64,000 nt of DNA, from the NCBI GenBank assembly GCA_947650285.1, contig CANTFL010001457.1, forward strand, positions 62,001 through 126,000, read 5' to 3'. The notes under the pieces were generated by a model, which searched no databases, was not told the DNA's origin, and worked only from the letters and a program-made list of their open reading frames with translations. This stretch comes from Hyaloperonospora brassicae (lineage: Eukaryota; Oomycota; Peronosporomycetes; Peronosporales; Peronosporaceae). This document shows positions 43,431 to 58,039 of the stretch, in pieces. Position 1 is the first letter of the stretch; every line of letters begins with the position of its first letter. Both the position numbers and the translations under genes were made by a program.

Positions 43431-46400
43431 CGCGGTCAGCTTATCAAGAGCGACCGTTTAGACCACAGTGAGAGGTGTGGATTGTTCCATACTCGTAGGG
43501 AATCACTCATCAAAATAATAAGCTTCTTTTGACTTCGAGTGCTATACAGTGTAGCCCATCTGGTACCGATCCATAAGTCAGAGGAAACCTTTAACGCTCA
43601 ACAAGCAACTTAGCTCCAAGAACTTAACTTAAATTCAACAAGCCCAAAGAGCTTACATTCATTGTTTTTGGTGTCAAATGACTCGGATAATCACAGCACA
43701 GAAGGCTCAAGATTAGCTGCTTTGACGAGGTGTTTGCTAGATTCTTAACGAAAGCAAAACGTCTTAGGAATGCACGTGCCGTACAAACAATAAGAGGAAA
43801 TCTCACTTAAATTAATTGTTTGATTGTATATAATAAACACTTGATGCTAGACGTACCAAACTGAGACACTAATTTTAGTAAATGTATCTAACAAGACCTG
43901 TTTTTTGGTGGCTGATACACGTGAGTCTCTACAACTGATACGGCAATCTAATACCGTGGTTAATGAGACTTCTTACCAGGGGGTATACCACACATGTAAT
44001 TTCAATTTACCGACTGATCTATAACCCGTACAATGGGTGTATAATGGAATATTTTGAAATCCCTCCCATGGTCTCCATAATCATTGGCGAAGAGAATGAA
44101 ACAGGGGTCCCGGCCTCCTACTTATACCGACGTCTAGTCAAATTATGTACGAGGCTGCAGTTAGATTACCGAATGAATATCGGCGATTAAATTCCTGTAA
44201 AAAAAACCAAAATGGTCCCGAAGAATTACGCCGACCGAAATCCTACAAATCTTGCCGACCTGTCCCCGACATAAACCACCGATCGGTGTCCATCAAATTT
44301 AGCTGAACTCTCTTTGAAGATATACATCTAGCTAACCAAATTTTTTCTGACCAGACTATGGTTAAACGTTTGTGTTGCCGGCACCGGTGCTCCTCAAGAT
44401 TACAGGAATATCCTGACATGCGCAGCCACCAGGACAGGCTTGGGGAGGGCGGAAAATTCCCGTCGCTCACAATTTCGCTTGAAGGGGAGGCTCTTGCAGC
44501 ATGGAATCTTAGACAATCATACTCTCATCACCAACCAGGTTTTCATTCTACAAGCATCTGCAACATATGCGTGTAGCGATGCTTGTTTTTTATAAAGCGT
44601 ATCTGGAAATAAAGGTTATTGCAAATTTCCCTCCATGAGTACCCACTTATTTATTACATCGCTATAAAACGTGGATTCTACAACTATGAGAAGCTGTGAG
44701 GGGGACCTTAAACCAATAATATGACAGAGAAATGATCAAGAGTGCCAAGCGAGGCAATTTAACGCTGACAAAAAACGACAGACTTTGTTTATATTGGATC
44801 AAGGGACGGCTGCAAGCTGGCATGATCAGGCGTTCGTGTTTTGCGGGAACGGTCCATCTCATTTGTGTCCTGCTACCATGGATCGCGACGGCTCTACTGA
44901 TTCTTTGATATTAAATTCGTCAGACGTTCGCTATCTTTTGCACTATCAATAGACGGTTCTAGCAAACGGACCGGCGGCTGCCCATGTCGAAGATGTTATA
45001 CGTTATAGTGTGCCAATTGCGGTGACATCCGTAAGTTGTGTATTCTCTCACATATTTAAAATATATGAATTCATACTTCTTGTGCCTACATTTTCCACGG
45101 TGTCATGTCCCGAACACCTCTTTCTGGGTACGCACAGCTCAATCTTCGACGCGGAGATCTCCCTCAATCTTTTTTAGCATTTTTATTGCGTTCCCTATTT
45201 CACGTGCTACTCACCTCATCACTATAGTTTTTAGGGCATAATAAAAGCATTCTTTGATAAGAACATCACCTCGAGTCAACAAGGGTGTCAATAACATTCA
45301 GATAGACGTTGCAGAACTCCTCCAGAATGTCACTAATGTGACAGATATTCTGGCGTCCACGACCGCGAATTCGAATTCGGATAGAGACAAGGTCCCAAAC
45401 CTAATAAATCGTTTGCAGATCCGTTCCGGAGACGGTCAATCGGGAAGTATCATCCTCTTTCGGACAACCCGAAGGCAAGGAACGGTTTCGGCGCAACAGC
45501 GGTCCGTCTACGGACGGGCACTTTGAACCTGTAGCAAACAAGAAAGCGTATAATGTGCGATATACATTGGGTTCATCTATTGCAGCGATGGGCTTTTCTG
45601 TAAAATTTCCTCGCTTTTCGCAGTTCAACGAATGTATCGAATCACTCAAAGAACTTCAATAGAAGTCGACACTTAACAGCGAGAATTTCTACGAACACGA
45701 TCCAAGAGAATAAGATTAAAAATTAAGCGAATGAGGCAACAATATTATTCAAAGACAGCAATACGCAGTTTTATTCGTTCCACCTTCCTCCGCTTCTTAC
45801 AAGGCAATTAAACAGCGCACGCAGGCGAATAGTGACCTAGAAAACCTGCTGTGTGAAGACCGCAAGGTTGACAAGCCAATAACAAAAATCTACCCGGGAG
45901 CGTTATCTTCGGTGGCTATCAAATCCTTCAAAGAAATTACAGTCACGGTGTGTTTGCCACAAGTAGTGAACTCTTATGGGAGGTCGTAATTTAAACCATG
46001 ACATTCGTGGAAAAGAAGCACACTTTAGAGGCTAGATAGGTCTCCTACTTTGAAGCTCATGTTCAGGCACTCCAAGTAGCGATTGCAATTAGTAATAGTG
46101 GTAAGGATAAATTTTATTCGATTGTATAGGACAATATGGAATCGATAATAATGGAGTAGATGTTATGAACCGCAGTAGGGGCGGCGAATTGACCTGTACC
46201 GGATGCAGCGAATGCGTAAAATATATAGAATATTGACACGACGATAGAAGGTAATAACACCAAAAAAATTAATGTAAAGCCGGGTCTTTTGAGCTGCGCC
46301 TTCTCCAAGCAAGATTTAAGTAAGCTGTCTGAAAGGACCAGAGATCGGAATTGGTTTATAGGTTAACTGTTTCTGTCCTTGTATATTCGCTAAAAAGGCT

Positions 46401-49400
46401 AAATTTTTAAGTGTTGCCGCCGCGCCACCTTCTAGCTAAGGACCGGCATAAGTTGTACCTTTAAATTTTGCTTTGACGGCCATGCCGCCTCAGTTCCTTT
46501 AAAGTTTAGGCGGACAACACAATTAGGAATTCGATGTTACGATTGTGGAGAGCGCGATTGCGTTTGAATTTAATGTGCACTATGTTGATCTAGCCAGAAG
46601 AAATGTAACTCCGCCCCCTTCGCTTCTATTGTATTATTTTTATTCCAGCGGTCTATTTAAGATGATAAGGGAAGAGCTTCAGGCGTCGTAGGGCCTGATG
46701 AAAGACTCCGTTACATGTCTTTCCGTTCCGAAATTTGTACTCGCGCCTGCCGGAAGTATTTGTATACACAGGTAGTGGTACGAATTTAAATAGAACAATC
46801 AGCACTCTTGATAATCACGATCAGACCTGAAGGGCTAGGGAAGCGCGCAAATTTTAACACCTCATTTTCTACAATGTCGGATGCTTCAATGCCGAAGATC
46901 ACATATGAAATATAGCGAGCATAGCTATAATTTGGAGCTAGGTCCACCATCACAAAGCCATTGCTTCACAACTGGCTGCTATCCCAGTATGACCAAAATA
47001 ATAAATTGCGTACATATTTTCGTTTTCATTGGACATGGCGGCACTTGACAGTGACATACCGTATTCAATTGCTTACATCGCCCCAATGCCGAGTGACAGA
47101 CTGCGATCATTTGTAAATGTCATCACCAGTGTAATTTTAACAGTTTGTGATCCGGAAACACACAACCCATAACGATGAGAAAGGCCGAGAGCTGCATATG
47201 GGCTGATACGCGACAGCAGACTGGTGAATCGGTCACTATCGATGGTAAAAGACTGACAATATCCAACGGTGGAGACGCATCAGTAAATCTTAGCCGGATT
47301 TGATGTGTAAGAATGTCGTTGCACCGCTTGCCCGATTGGATCATTCGGAAGTCTTTGACGTTCTTTGTGTATCATAACCACAGCCCTCTCTGTTGACACT
47401 GATTAGAAAAGGGAGATATCGTGAAATTATGTCTGTGCTGTACCAAATTTTGCAGGAGGTGCGCACGACAACCTGCCATCTAGCAACAAGTACTTGATCT
47501 CATTGTCAGGTACACTTAAATGCTGAATCATGTGTGATTAAGGCGTCTCGGCTGATGTAGGAGCCGAATCGTCATGGAGTGCCCTTCTACACTCTTCTTT
47601 TCCCAATCATGCAGAAAGGCCCTTTTCGATCGGCGAGAACTATATATCTTTGTTTCGTCTTACTATATCCCGACTCCATCTTCGAATTCTGGTAAAGCCG
47701 TCCAGGTAGCGAATCAAATTAGCATCTATTTCCATTTGCAAAATGTCGCGCGATTCCGCAAGCATTCGGAACACAGCTCAATATGTATTTTACGTTTAGC
47801 AGCGGGAGGCATACTAATTTAAATTTTTAGGTACTTGTACAGTAATTCTGCGTCACTGTTGATAAGCCAGATACTCCCACAAAGTTTTACAGCTTTTCAT
47901 AAAGATTCGTAAGTAATTCGGACGCTCGTTTCAAACTCAGCATTATCTCTCTCGTGGAGCTACGACTTTTTTTACTCCTACTCATCAATTACTCATAAAA
48001 ATTGGTGGCACAAGGAGCTCCAGGAGCCCGGACTGGAATTCTGTTTAAATAATAGTTCGGGGCGAAATAATCATGTTATTAAATTATACCCCATAGTAAA
48101 AAAGAATAGACAAAGACGGTTCTTAAGCGGCTTCTACATCTTATTTTAAGATATGATGGATCCATTTTTGTTGGCGGGGACTTTCATTGCACTTAAGAGT
48201 CGCGATTTGAACGTCGATGTGTCTCGCCACCAGGCAAACATGATTGTGTGGCACTTACCCGGCTGCTCGGTCAGGCGCATATTGTCGATAATCTTCAGGA
48301 TGACATTGAGCTAGTACGAGAAGGCAGTACCATCCCAGATTTTAATGCGGCGGTGCACACTTATTTTTTGCACTTTGATTAGCGGTGGATCGTTTACTTC
48401 TCATGTTAATCGTTTGTATGGGGATTCTCGATATTTTGACTGGATTCAACGTTGCTCTGTTGCTTCCTGGTCCAGCAGCTTACCACGATGCGTTAATTAT
48501 TAGAATCGGATCGCTTTGTAGTATTAAGAGTATATGTTAGCCAAGGCGAATTTATCCTGCTCCATGATTGGCGCATAACATTGCAAACAGCTAAATTACT
48601 GCGGTCGATAATCTTAAACATCTCCAAATTGACTGACCTTATTATGACCCATCACCGGACTATGAAATATGTTTAAAACTTAATAGACTGGTGGCATGAA
48701 TGGATGATCAGTCTTAAAAATAATCAATTTCAATGACGACCAAAAACAGGCGTTGTTGTTTGAAAAGCTATAGAAAGCGGCTGTGGCTTAAATATTTTTA
48801 ATTAAAGGCAGCTATATCCGTGGCACGTAACCCTTATTTTTGATTATCATAAAAAACGAATGATGCCATCAATCTGGATTCGCCTATTATTTATCGAGCC
48901 TTCGTAAAAATATTGCGTGACGTTACAATTTATGGCATAAAAAATATTCTCCTTATTCAGCACATAAACTCTTAAAGCAACACATCACGTCGGTATCTTT
49001 GCTCGGGTGTCAACTGAATTTGAAAACAACATATTCGTGTGCTTTGCGGAAAGGTTATATTTATGTCAAGTCGGCCTCAGCAATCTGATGATCAAGTAGG
49101 TATCGGCTTAAAGTGTTTAATGTCTCATATTTCCCTTTTCTCGACGAGGCCACAGCATAAATTTTTTAAAACCATACCTTTAGACTTGTTTTAATTTTTA
49201 TTGTGACGTCGGTCATCGCTCTTAACGATTTAAGTGCGGCTCTAAATGGATTAGTACATGAGAAAGCCACATGAAGGGATGGAATTATCAATGCAATTAC
49301 AGATAAAACGCGCAAGCGCACACGCATGCCCAAATTTTATCTCCTTTATACAAATATTGGCATATGGGCAGCGTGATAACCTAACGGCGTTCGGTGATGC

Positions 49401-52400
49401 ATATATTCAAAATTTAAAAATAGGCGGCACGCCTTGCCGCTGGATCATCGCTCATGTGCGCTTCTCCACAGCGACTACACACTGTATACCAAGATTCTCT
49501 CGTTTTGAGCTGCGGCCGATGCTGTCGCATCTCGTTCTACCAGCTCAGGTTATATTTCCGCAGAAATAGATTCATTATGCTCTAAAAAATTTTCAACGCA
49601 ATACGCAAAGCGTTACCATTGAAAGAAATCGACTAGGTTCTATAGCTCTGCTTCTTGGTACGGCCAAGACATACGACACGTTGCGATGTTTGTATCGACT
49701 TTAGGCGCTAATATGACTTGTATTTTTTCATCACTCGAGTTCGTCGTGGTGGCCTGGAACAGAGACGCGACTTGTCATCTACTCGTGAATAGATTCTGCT
49801 TAAGTAGACGCATTTTATTGCGGAGTTCGACAAGAGCTCCCTTTTGCGCCGATTCTCTTTGTTTTGGACCTCGAAAGTGCCTATCAGTTGATTTGAGTGG
49901 AAGAAGACGTTGGCAGGATCATTCGGGTCTATGGGGCAAAATACTGATTTTAACTTTTTGTGCTGCGCTGACGTCACTTCATTATACCTTCGCGACAAGA
50001 CTGCGAGAAAGCCGGTTGTAATCACTATCGATTGTGTTGCTTGGGTGTCGTGTCTCTTGACTCGTCGGAAGAAATGAATTTTCATTGACCTGGGCCCTCA
50101 AAGTGTACGCTGCCGCTTGTCACATGTGGTCCGTTGTGCAGTCTCCTAGAGAGTCTTGCCGGTTAATTACTATTCTAATATAGAAGCTCGACGCAGTCGT
50201 TGATTACTGACATAAGTGCATTTATTCTCTCTAGATCCTTTATTTCTTTACCCCAAGAAAATTCTCAAACCCCGGAATAACGAGCACAACTCGCCAGAAC
50301 AATCGCCCTTTTAAAACTTACGTCCCTAGACTGACACGGTTGACCTCCTCCTGCCGTAGTTACCCGGTTGCAAAAATCAATTATAGGTTTTTTATTGGCG
50401 ATCATAAAAACGAGATCCCGACCATAGATCTCTTCCAATCGCTGCATAACCGATCAAGTAGGGTGGACCAGCGTTGCATTGTATAAGAACGGAATTGATG
50501 ACTATGGCAGCGACAGTGATTGTACAATGAGCTGCTACCGCTTCTTCGCGTGGATTACTTACTAGTTATTTCTTTTGAGGCTCCAACGAGTCGGGTCCGA
50601 CCCGCATCATGCCTTGTTGAATGGAGACACAGACCCCAGATATCAACCGACGCCATGGTGAAGTGACTACGAAATTTTTTGACTTTCAGCGGATCGAGAT
50701 GCACGTTCCAATGAGGTCAAGGAGGGCTGTCGACGAGATATCTCACTTACATCGAGATCCGAGGTCACCTATGATGACGACGGCAGTATCACAATATATT
50801 TTCTTGGTCGATAAATGACTGATTGCGTGCCTGGATGAGACCTAAAATAGCGTCATCGAGGCATTTCGACCATCAAAAATGGCTGGTACTCGCCTCGCTA
50901 AACGATGTGTTGTGGTTGAGGGATCGATGGGGTCGGTCTTATACCTTGAAAAAGGCTAAATGTGAGAGGGAAATTTTTTTACCTTGTCAACACCATGTCT
51001 TAAGCGACCTCTCAGTGGCATTGTATTGTTTTGCCTGCGACATGACCGCCCAATCTATAACAAAGCGGCGGCTATTTTAATCCTTTAGCTACGCGATTTT
51101 TTACAATTCTTCATCGCTAGTATTCCGGTCACTTCAGCCGGATTCATTGATTTCGTAATTAACAAGCGTACAACGGTATGATGATCAGCTACTAAATAGT
51201 GCCGATAGGTCGATGAAAATTTCGATACGGGAGTAAAATAAGAGGTGACGCTGGTCTCGACAGGGTAAACCTGATTAGTCGCTTCGTCTACCTTGAATTA
51301 CATCCATTCCAACCTAACGCGCATATAGCGCTCAAACGCGTAACACCCGTGTAGGCCTAATTTAACATTAAGGGCCTACCCGCAGAAGACTTCCAAAATT
51401 GCATTAATAATGGCCCCGTGGTGAATTAGTAAGACTTCTCGGTGAATGTGTAACGAGTACTAATTGCTTGGGATTGCGGAAGGTGTACCTTCTAGCACTT
51501 GGAGAATTATCCGTCGAATACGAGCAATCATATTGATAAACCCTATATATATATGGTTTGAATCCCAATAGCGTTCTGCTATAAAATTGCGCTATATAAG
51601 ATCTATCGTGTCCCGCAACTTGGTGTGCGGCGCCTGTTAAATCCATAACAAGCCATGTTTTTCGGACCTGCCCTAGCGCCCGTCGCCACTGACAATACAT
51701 CTCGATAGGTGACGATGGATCGGTGAGTTCGTGGAGGCTGGCTTAAATTTAGAGGTCTTTGGCCTAAACCTCGAGGTGATTCCTTAACATGACCATAATT
51801 TAGCTCGGCAATACCTTAAACCAGGATCTGATTTGTTGAAATTCGGCAGGTGTTCCTGGCAACTCGAGAGCGGTTGCTTTTAATATCGAATAAACCACAC
51901 TTCGTGTTATCTGAGCGAGAGTCTCAGCTGCGTGGACGATTTTTTCTTTCCACAGAACGTTGACACACCCAAATAGAAGACGCTGCTTTAAAAATCGGTT
52001 TGATTATGTCTCGTGGAATCACGTAAAATTATGACATGGGGGAAGAAAAGAAACGTATTGTACGCGTAATGTCAGCTTTAGCATATACTCTTTTCTGCTT
52101 CGACGAACCGTCGTTGCTTCACATGCTGCCTCAAGAACGGAACCCTGGAGCACATCCTGTTTTTTTAACGGAGAATCTCTCGTAAAGTTAGGTCCAGGAG
52201 AATCTTAATCCGTCAATATTTAATTCACTTTCACACTCACCCATATTGCTCAATGTGAATATCGAGCATAGATCAATTTTTCACAGATAAGGCTAAGAAT
52301 GTCGCGGGAAATTAAAGGCTTTCGCACGGTCTTCAATAGGCAAACCAAAGTGGCTATTCACCTTTCCATGCCATTGGCGAAAGTGCGCCGTTACTTCGAA

Positions 52401-54518
52401 ATTTGAACTGCACACCCTCCACGCAAGCCACATTTGGTGCGATTATTTCGACAATTACGCACTATCGCTCACGACATCGACGAATCTAGCTAGGGACATG
52501 GAGATCGCATGTACACTTAATGCTGGATTGCTTAGAGAATATTTCAATGGGGACTGGAGCTATAATAAAATTGTACGCTTCTTCTAACAATGGAAAGCTA
52601 TTGAATAATTAGAATTTCACGACAGTGATGCCAAAAACTGGCTATAATCCTCTCACACCTAAGTACTTATATTTTTACAGGGCCTCGCGCTGACTTTAAA
52701 CGACCTGATCGTTTCGCAATATAATTCTGCTCGTAGGCGCCATTCTGTCCGGATCCTGATCAAACACTACCATGAAAGTATTTGTCACCGAAAAATATAA
52801 GCTGCTTAGACTAATGATATAGTAAGTCGTACTCGGATGTAAAAATAAATCACGTACTATATTACTTAGAACCTTTTTGCGGTCGACTTTATTAGACCAA
52901 TGCAAGTGACGGCGCGCAAGAAATATTCATAGCCATCCTATTTTTTAGTATTTAAAAAAACATCATAATTTCCCCCTTTATGACAACTGCTCCAACATTT
53001 TATGGGATGCAATAAATAAGTGCTTCCAAAATTTAAGCCTATCGTCCCAAAATGTTGTGTCTTAAGGTTTGAGTCTAGCGTCGCCATTTAGCAACTAAAT
53101 TGCAATATCGCATCGTTCTTTAGGTTTATGGACATTATAAAGGTGTAAAGCACTCCGTCAAACCCCCAGCAGAACGGAAATTCGAATATGTACATCGTGT
53201 CATAGTGTAAAGGCCAATGTTCTTGATGCTTGTGGAACGTTCGCCAATGCAATACTGAACAGATAGAGTTGTTTCCAGACGCCTTCTATAACGAACAAAG
53301 GCGCTAATTTTTAAAGCTCTTAATAAAGGATTTGCTGGGCAAGGTGCAAGATACTTGTTATCGTCGCATTTTCAACCTCAACTTTGATGCGCCGTTACTC
53401 CCGCAAAAAAGATTTTAAGGCATAGACACGAAAAGAAATCTTCGTTGGGTAAGCAACCAGCGGTAAGTAATTGCTTTTTTTCGAGAATAGAGCTGGAATT
53501 AAGGGCTGGATCGACCAGTAAGGTACATATCGCTGTTTTGGTAATTACCAGTTACGGCCTGCTATAGATTTGACGAGTTCAAAATAAGTGCGCAACTTAA
53601 AGACCAAGTATCAAATTCGTGCAACTCAAAAAGCAGGTTCTATACATAAGATCGATAATGATTTGAAGGGAAATTTAATTATCGAAATCAGTATATATTT
53701 TTAATTAAACCAAAGCACATCTTGAACCAGTAATAAACATTAAATTAGTATGATTCCCGAAAGCGACCCACGACAAGACAAGGTGCCTTGCTAAATACTT
53801 GATCGTGAGAAATTGCAAAGCTCAAATACCTACACCTGGACTTTAATGAGATTTACTGTAAATTAAATGAGCTTGTTAATTTTATGAAATGCGTATGGGG
53901 CCAGCGCACCCCGCAGAACGAATGTGTATAATAGATCGTCGGGCAAACGTATAACCAACGAGAAGTATCATGGACACTTAAGGTCGATTAATAAATTCTG
54001 CAAGAAGTCGAACGATTCGGCAACCGGATCAATCGCAATTAGGCTATGTATAAAGAGGCTGATAATTATACTGCACAACAGCATTCGTCGGTTTTTCGCT
54101 TCCCCATGTCTTTTGGCGAAATTGCCCAATGGTATGTTAAAAGAAGATAGAATGGGTGAATCATTAGAAAAGTACAATGCTCAAGAATTTGCCTAACGGT
54201 TCCGTCAACCTTATTAAAAGAACTCTACAGATACATTAAGTCATATAGCGTGACCAAACGCAACATACAATGTGCTTGCGATAGCCATTATACTCAACAC
54301 GCTTTGCACACAATCCCATATCGCTTATGTATTTCAAATTGTATAGTTATACCGCGAAATCAAGTCAGAGTCATTCAGAGGATTCCTTTTATAATTGGAC
54401 AAGTCTGAAGATTTTTACGTGCATTGAAAACTTCTGAAAAAGGCCTCAAAGATTGGCATGGAAACATCCCGGCATTCTTGTATATATTTAATGTGCTTAG
54501 GTGCAGCAGACAGATATA
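43431..54518. other. AT-rich stretch of 11 kb, nothing identified
   Basis: Only short frames (the longest are 125 codons at 49708-50085 and 111 at 49686-50021, opposite each other), none with a motif, signal or repeat I recognise. The region 45254-45950 reads as protein-like on the plus strand in two broken pieces, but I cannot name it. No RNA gene seen. Confidence 0.6.
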
Positions 54519-54523
54519 CATTC

Positions 54524-54935
54524 TATCGTAAAGTACGTGAGTTGTTTAATGCACTTGTGTGCGAAGAGGTAGAAGTATAAGTGGATGTATTAGTGTGTTA
54601 TCTTCGTTCGCTGACACCATAATATAAACGTGCACTGCAACTTGACCATGACATGATTGCGTCCGTCCTCCTGCTCATCTTTATAAGACGCCGCCATGTC
54701 GCCCAACAGTCATGTCGCCACCTCGTCCCGCCATCTGGTCCGTCACCATCCTGTCACAACACCTGTCTACATCGTGCTCTCGTCGCACCATCTGTCACCG
54801 GTGTTAGGGCTATTCTCACCATCTGTCAAGGTGTTGGTGTACTCGACCAATCATGTGTCACTGTCACATGTTCTTGCAGTTGAACCTGCTGTGACTATGA
54901 CTGTCAGAAACGTATTTATACTGGCATTTCTAACA
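54524..54935 (-). repeat. Copia4 3' LTR (412 bp)
   Basis: Nearly identical to 59334-59745 over its length. On the element strand it begins TGTTAGAAATG and ends CGATA, so the 3' terminus is TA, not CA. A purine-rich tract (CGGAGGAGGAG on the minus strand) lies just inside it. Confidence 0.92.
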
Positions 54936-54959
54936 CTCCTCCTCCGTGTCATCTTGGGA

Positions 54960-56640
54960 GGTCATTAACCGAAACATCGCGCGCAGCTCCTCCATTTTTG
55001 GTACTGACAGTGAATTCAACATGATGTCGACCATCATGTCTTAAGACTTGACAAACTTTGGAGCCACCATCTTGTCCTTTGCATAGCCGCATATAAACTT
55101 GAAGCTGATGTCCACGTGCTCAACGGATCGATCGTGCTCTTCTCAGACTCGAGCTACTTGATGGCCGTTGGTTCTCCAATCACATTGGCATCGGCTTGAC
55201 CACCTTCTACTTCAATTCGTTTATTATTAATTTATGCCAAGTAGTTCACGTCCGGCCTGCGATGCTGCGATGAAATCCGCTTTCATCGTGCTTAGCGAAA
55301 CTTCGGACTCCTTCTTACAAAAAAAGGTCAACAGAGCCATCCATGATTAGCACACAACCATACACATACTTTCGGTCCGACTTGTCTGCCGCAAAGTCGG
55401 CTTCGCTCCATCACTCGACACGCATGTCCATTTATGTCGATCCGCCGCCATCAAGATGGCACTTCAGGGCTTTTGTCATCTATAGGTAGCGCATGATCCT
55501 CTTGGCGGTCTTTTAATCCTCGAAGGTCGGGTTGTGCGTTTGTCTCGTCGCCTTGTGCACCGCAAGGCAAATTTCCGGCCGCGTGCACCTCGCGATCCAA
55601 AGCAGGCTTCCGACCGTTGACTGGAAAGACTTAATGTTTCCCTTACTGGCAAATATTCTTGATCGACTTCATTCTCGAGGTTGCAATCATCGCCGATCGG
55701 GGTTTGCACTCCGTTTGACAAGTTTAACCCAAAGTCATATAGCAGCAAATCCATTGTCACTTGTCGTTCCAGAATGTAGCTCTTCGAAACGTCCAGTTGA
55801 ATTCTTGAACCCAAAACCTTGCTCATTACGCCCAGATCCTTTATCGACAAGCACGCCGTGTCTGCGACGAAGTTGTCCACTGCACTTGTTTCTATTCCTG
55901 TGACGAGCAAAGCATTAACGTAGACTCCGACCGCCGTGCACATGTTACCTTCGTACTTGTAGTACAAGCACATGTCCGTCGTGCACTGTCAAAACCCGCT
56001 CTGCTGTAACTTAAAATACAACAACTTGCTCCAGAGTCGTACAGCTTGACTTAGTCCATATAGCGACTTCTTCAAAAGTAGCGCCAACTCGTTAGTCGAC
56101 CTCGTTCCCAGGCACTTGCGTTCGTCATCGGCAATGTCCATCCCCTTGGCCACCTTCATGTAGATGTCCAGATGCTCTTCCTTTTCTTGCCTTGACGTAT
56201 GCGTTTGGCACGTCACCGTGACGAGCCAATACCTTCCAGCGCCCTTAAACTACAGGATCATCTTCGCCGAGCTCAAGTCCATCTTGTCTGCAAAAGTAAG
56301 ATTGTAGTCGATACCGAAGACTTGTTCGTTCCCCCAGACGAGCAGACGAGCCTTGTACCATTCGATGTCCCCGTTTGCGTCGGTCTTCGTCTTGTGTCTT
56401 CACTTTTCATGCAGTACATGGGCATCTTTGGGAGGTACGACGACTGTCCAGACGTCGCTTGCCGTGCTATGACAGCGTTGACGACGTCCCTGGATCCAGA
56501 TGTATCTTCACTCAGCACCTCTTCAATTTTTTGTATGACCGTTAATCTTGTACCGTGTCGCTCTCTCTTCCATCCTGACTGGCGAACCTTGCAATGGTTT
56601 CCTGGTACGGGTTTTCCTACACCGTCTTTTGTAAGCATTC
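54960..56640 (-). pseudogene. Copia4 RT-RNase H remnant
   Basis: RT pieces: KKSLYGLSQAVRLWSKLLY (55989-56216) and VYVNALLVTG (55476-55973), where the normal YVDD is YVNA, so both catalytic aspartates are lost. RNase H pieces reach to about 54960, with broken forms of the last blocks and the C-terminus (ELRAMFRLMTS). Frames are interrupted near 55.48, 55.98 and 56.25 kb. Confidence 0.85.
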
Positions 56641-57003
56641 GAACTATCGACCATTGTTGAATCCTCCTGAAGGTCGATCTCGTCTAGAAACGGGTCGAGA
56701 TGCTCTTAAGTTTGGAACGATTCAATGTTTTGAACGTTCTGAATCATCAATACCACCTTGTCCATCGGGATTTAAACCTTATATCCCTTCGTCTCATCGC
56801 TCTTGCCGATGATGATGGCTGCCCTTCCGCTCTCACCGAGGGACTTGGGTTTCGCATCGACGAGGACCGTGTCGACGGGTCCGAACGTCACAATGTCGGT
56901 CAGTCTCGGAACCTTCTTCGTTAGAAATTCCATCGGGGATACCCCGCCCGGGTTCGACTTGGTCCTGCTTCGGTTATAGATGTACGTTGCGTACTCCGCC
57001 GCA

Positions 57004-58010
57004 TCACCTCAGAAAGCCAAAGGCAGGTTCGAGGCGAATACCATGCTTTGGACCATGTTCATGATCGTCCGATGCATGCGTTCGGCCTTGCCATTTCTTG
57101 CTTGGTTCCTCGCATCTCTCAATTGACGCGAAACCCCCGTCGCCTTGCAAAACGCGTCCAGAGTCTGAAATCCCCGCCTCCATCTGTGCGTAGCACATGA
57201 ATCTTACAATTGAAATCGCGTTCAAATTGAACCAGGAAGTATATGAACTCGATCGTAGCAAAGTCCTTAGTATTGGATAGGAACACACGGCAGTAGTTTG
57301 ACCGGTTTTCAGTTAAATCAATCAGGTACTGGTTACCCAGACTATCTCGTGGGGTCATCGGTTCCTTCAGGTCGCTGCATATCACCCCACCTATAAAATC
57401 AATAGGGGATTTTATGCCGGCGTCTTTTTTTACTGCGCTTGCTTGGTTCGCATCCCTTGAGCCCAAGCCAAGCCCTTCATGCGTCTTTTGTATGTCAGCT
57501 TAAGGCCTGACGCGGGTTCCTTGGCCATTTTTATGATAGTATCAAAACAAAAATGACCAAGCCGGCGATGGAAGTGCATCAAGGTACCACACTGAACATC
57601 CGAATCAGATTCATGTTTAGGTGAATTGATCACAGCCATCATCGCCTCCCATGGTGAGCCCGTAACCATCGCACGACTTCCCAACACCTTGACGACCAGC
57701 ACATTGGTGGTGCGGTCGACATCCATATTTGGTGTACCTTGTGACCCGGAGTTCGACACATGCCCGTCTCCTCGATATTCGAGTACGCGTCCTTTCGCCT
57801 CGAGCTTACCATAAATTATGATTTTCCGCTCGAGGTTGGCAGAGTATTGCAAATCGAGGGGCCGGATGGTCTTCACGACCTCGAGCGCAACAAAATTTGA
57901 AGTCGACGCTCCCTTGCTTGTTTACTCGAAGTACACCTCCGGCGGTGGCTGCAGTCAAACATTCACCCCGACAGTTTTTGGGGTTGACCAGCAGACTTAT
58001 GTCTTTGGCC
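57004..58010 (-). pseudogene. Copia4 protease-integrase remnant
   Basis: LAKDISLLVN follows what was the protease DSG site near 58010. HRRLGHFCFDTIIKMA near 57540 is the pre-integrase zinc region. SDLKEPMTPRDSLGNQYL near 57370 holds the first catalytic Asp region. VLRTDGGGDF near 57180 is the second Asp. The Glu region near 57060 is only traceable. Stops and shifts break the frame several times. Confidence 0.82.
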
Positions 58011-58039
58011 AAGTGTCTGCTAAATCCACTGTCGAGGAT

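Noticed and set aside
46114..46308. Small membrane-protein-like frame (64 codons, hydrophobic)
   Set aside because: One short frame in AT-rich sequence with a hydrophobic run. No conservation evidence, promoter or partner.
32639..54500. Search for secreted effector genes (signal peptide with RXLR or similar)
   Set aside because: None of the short frames I read combines a signal peptide with such a motif.
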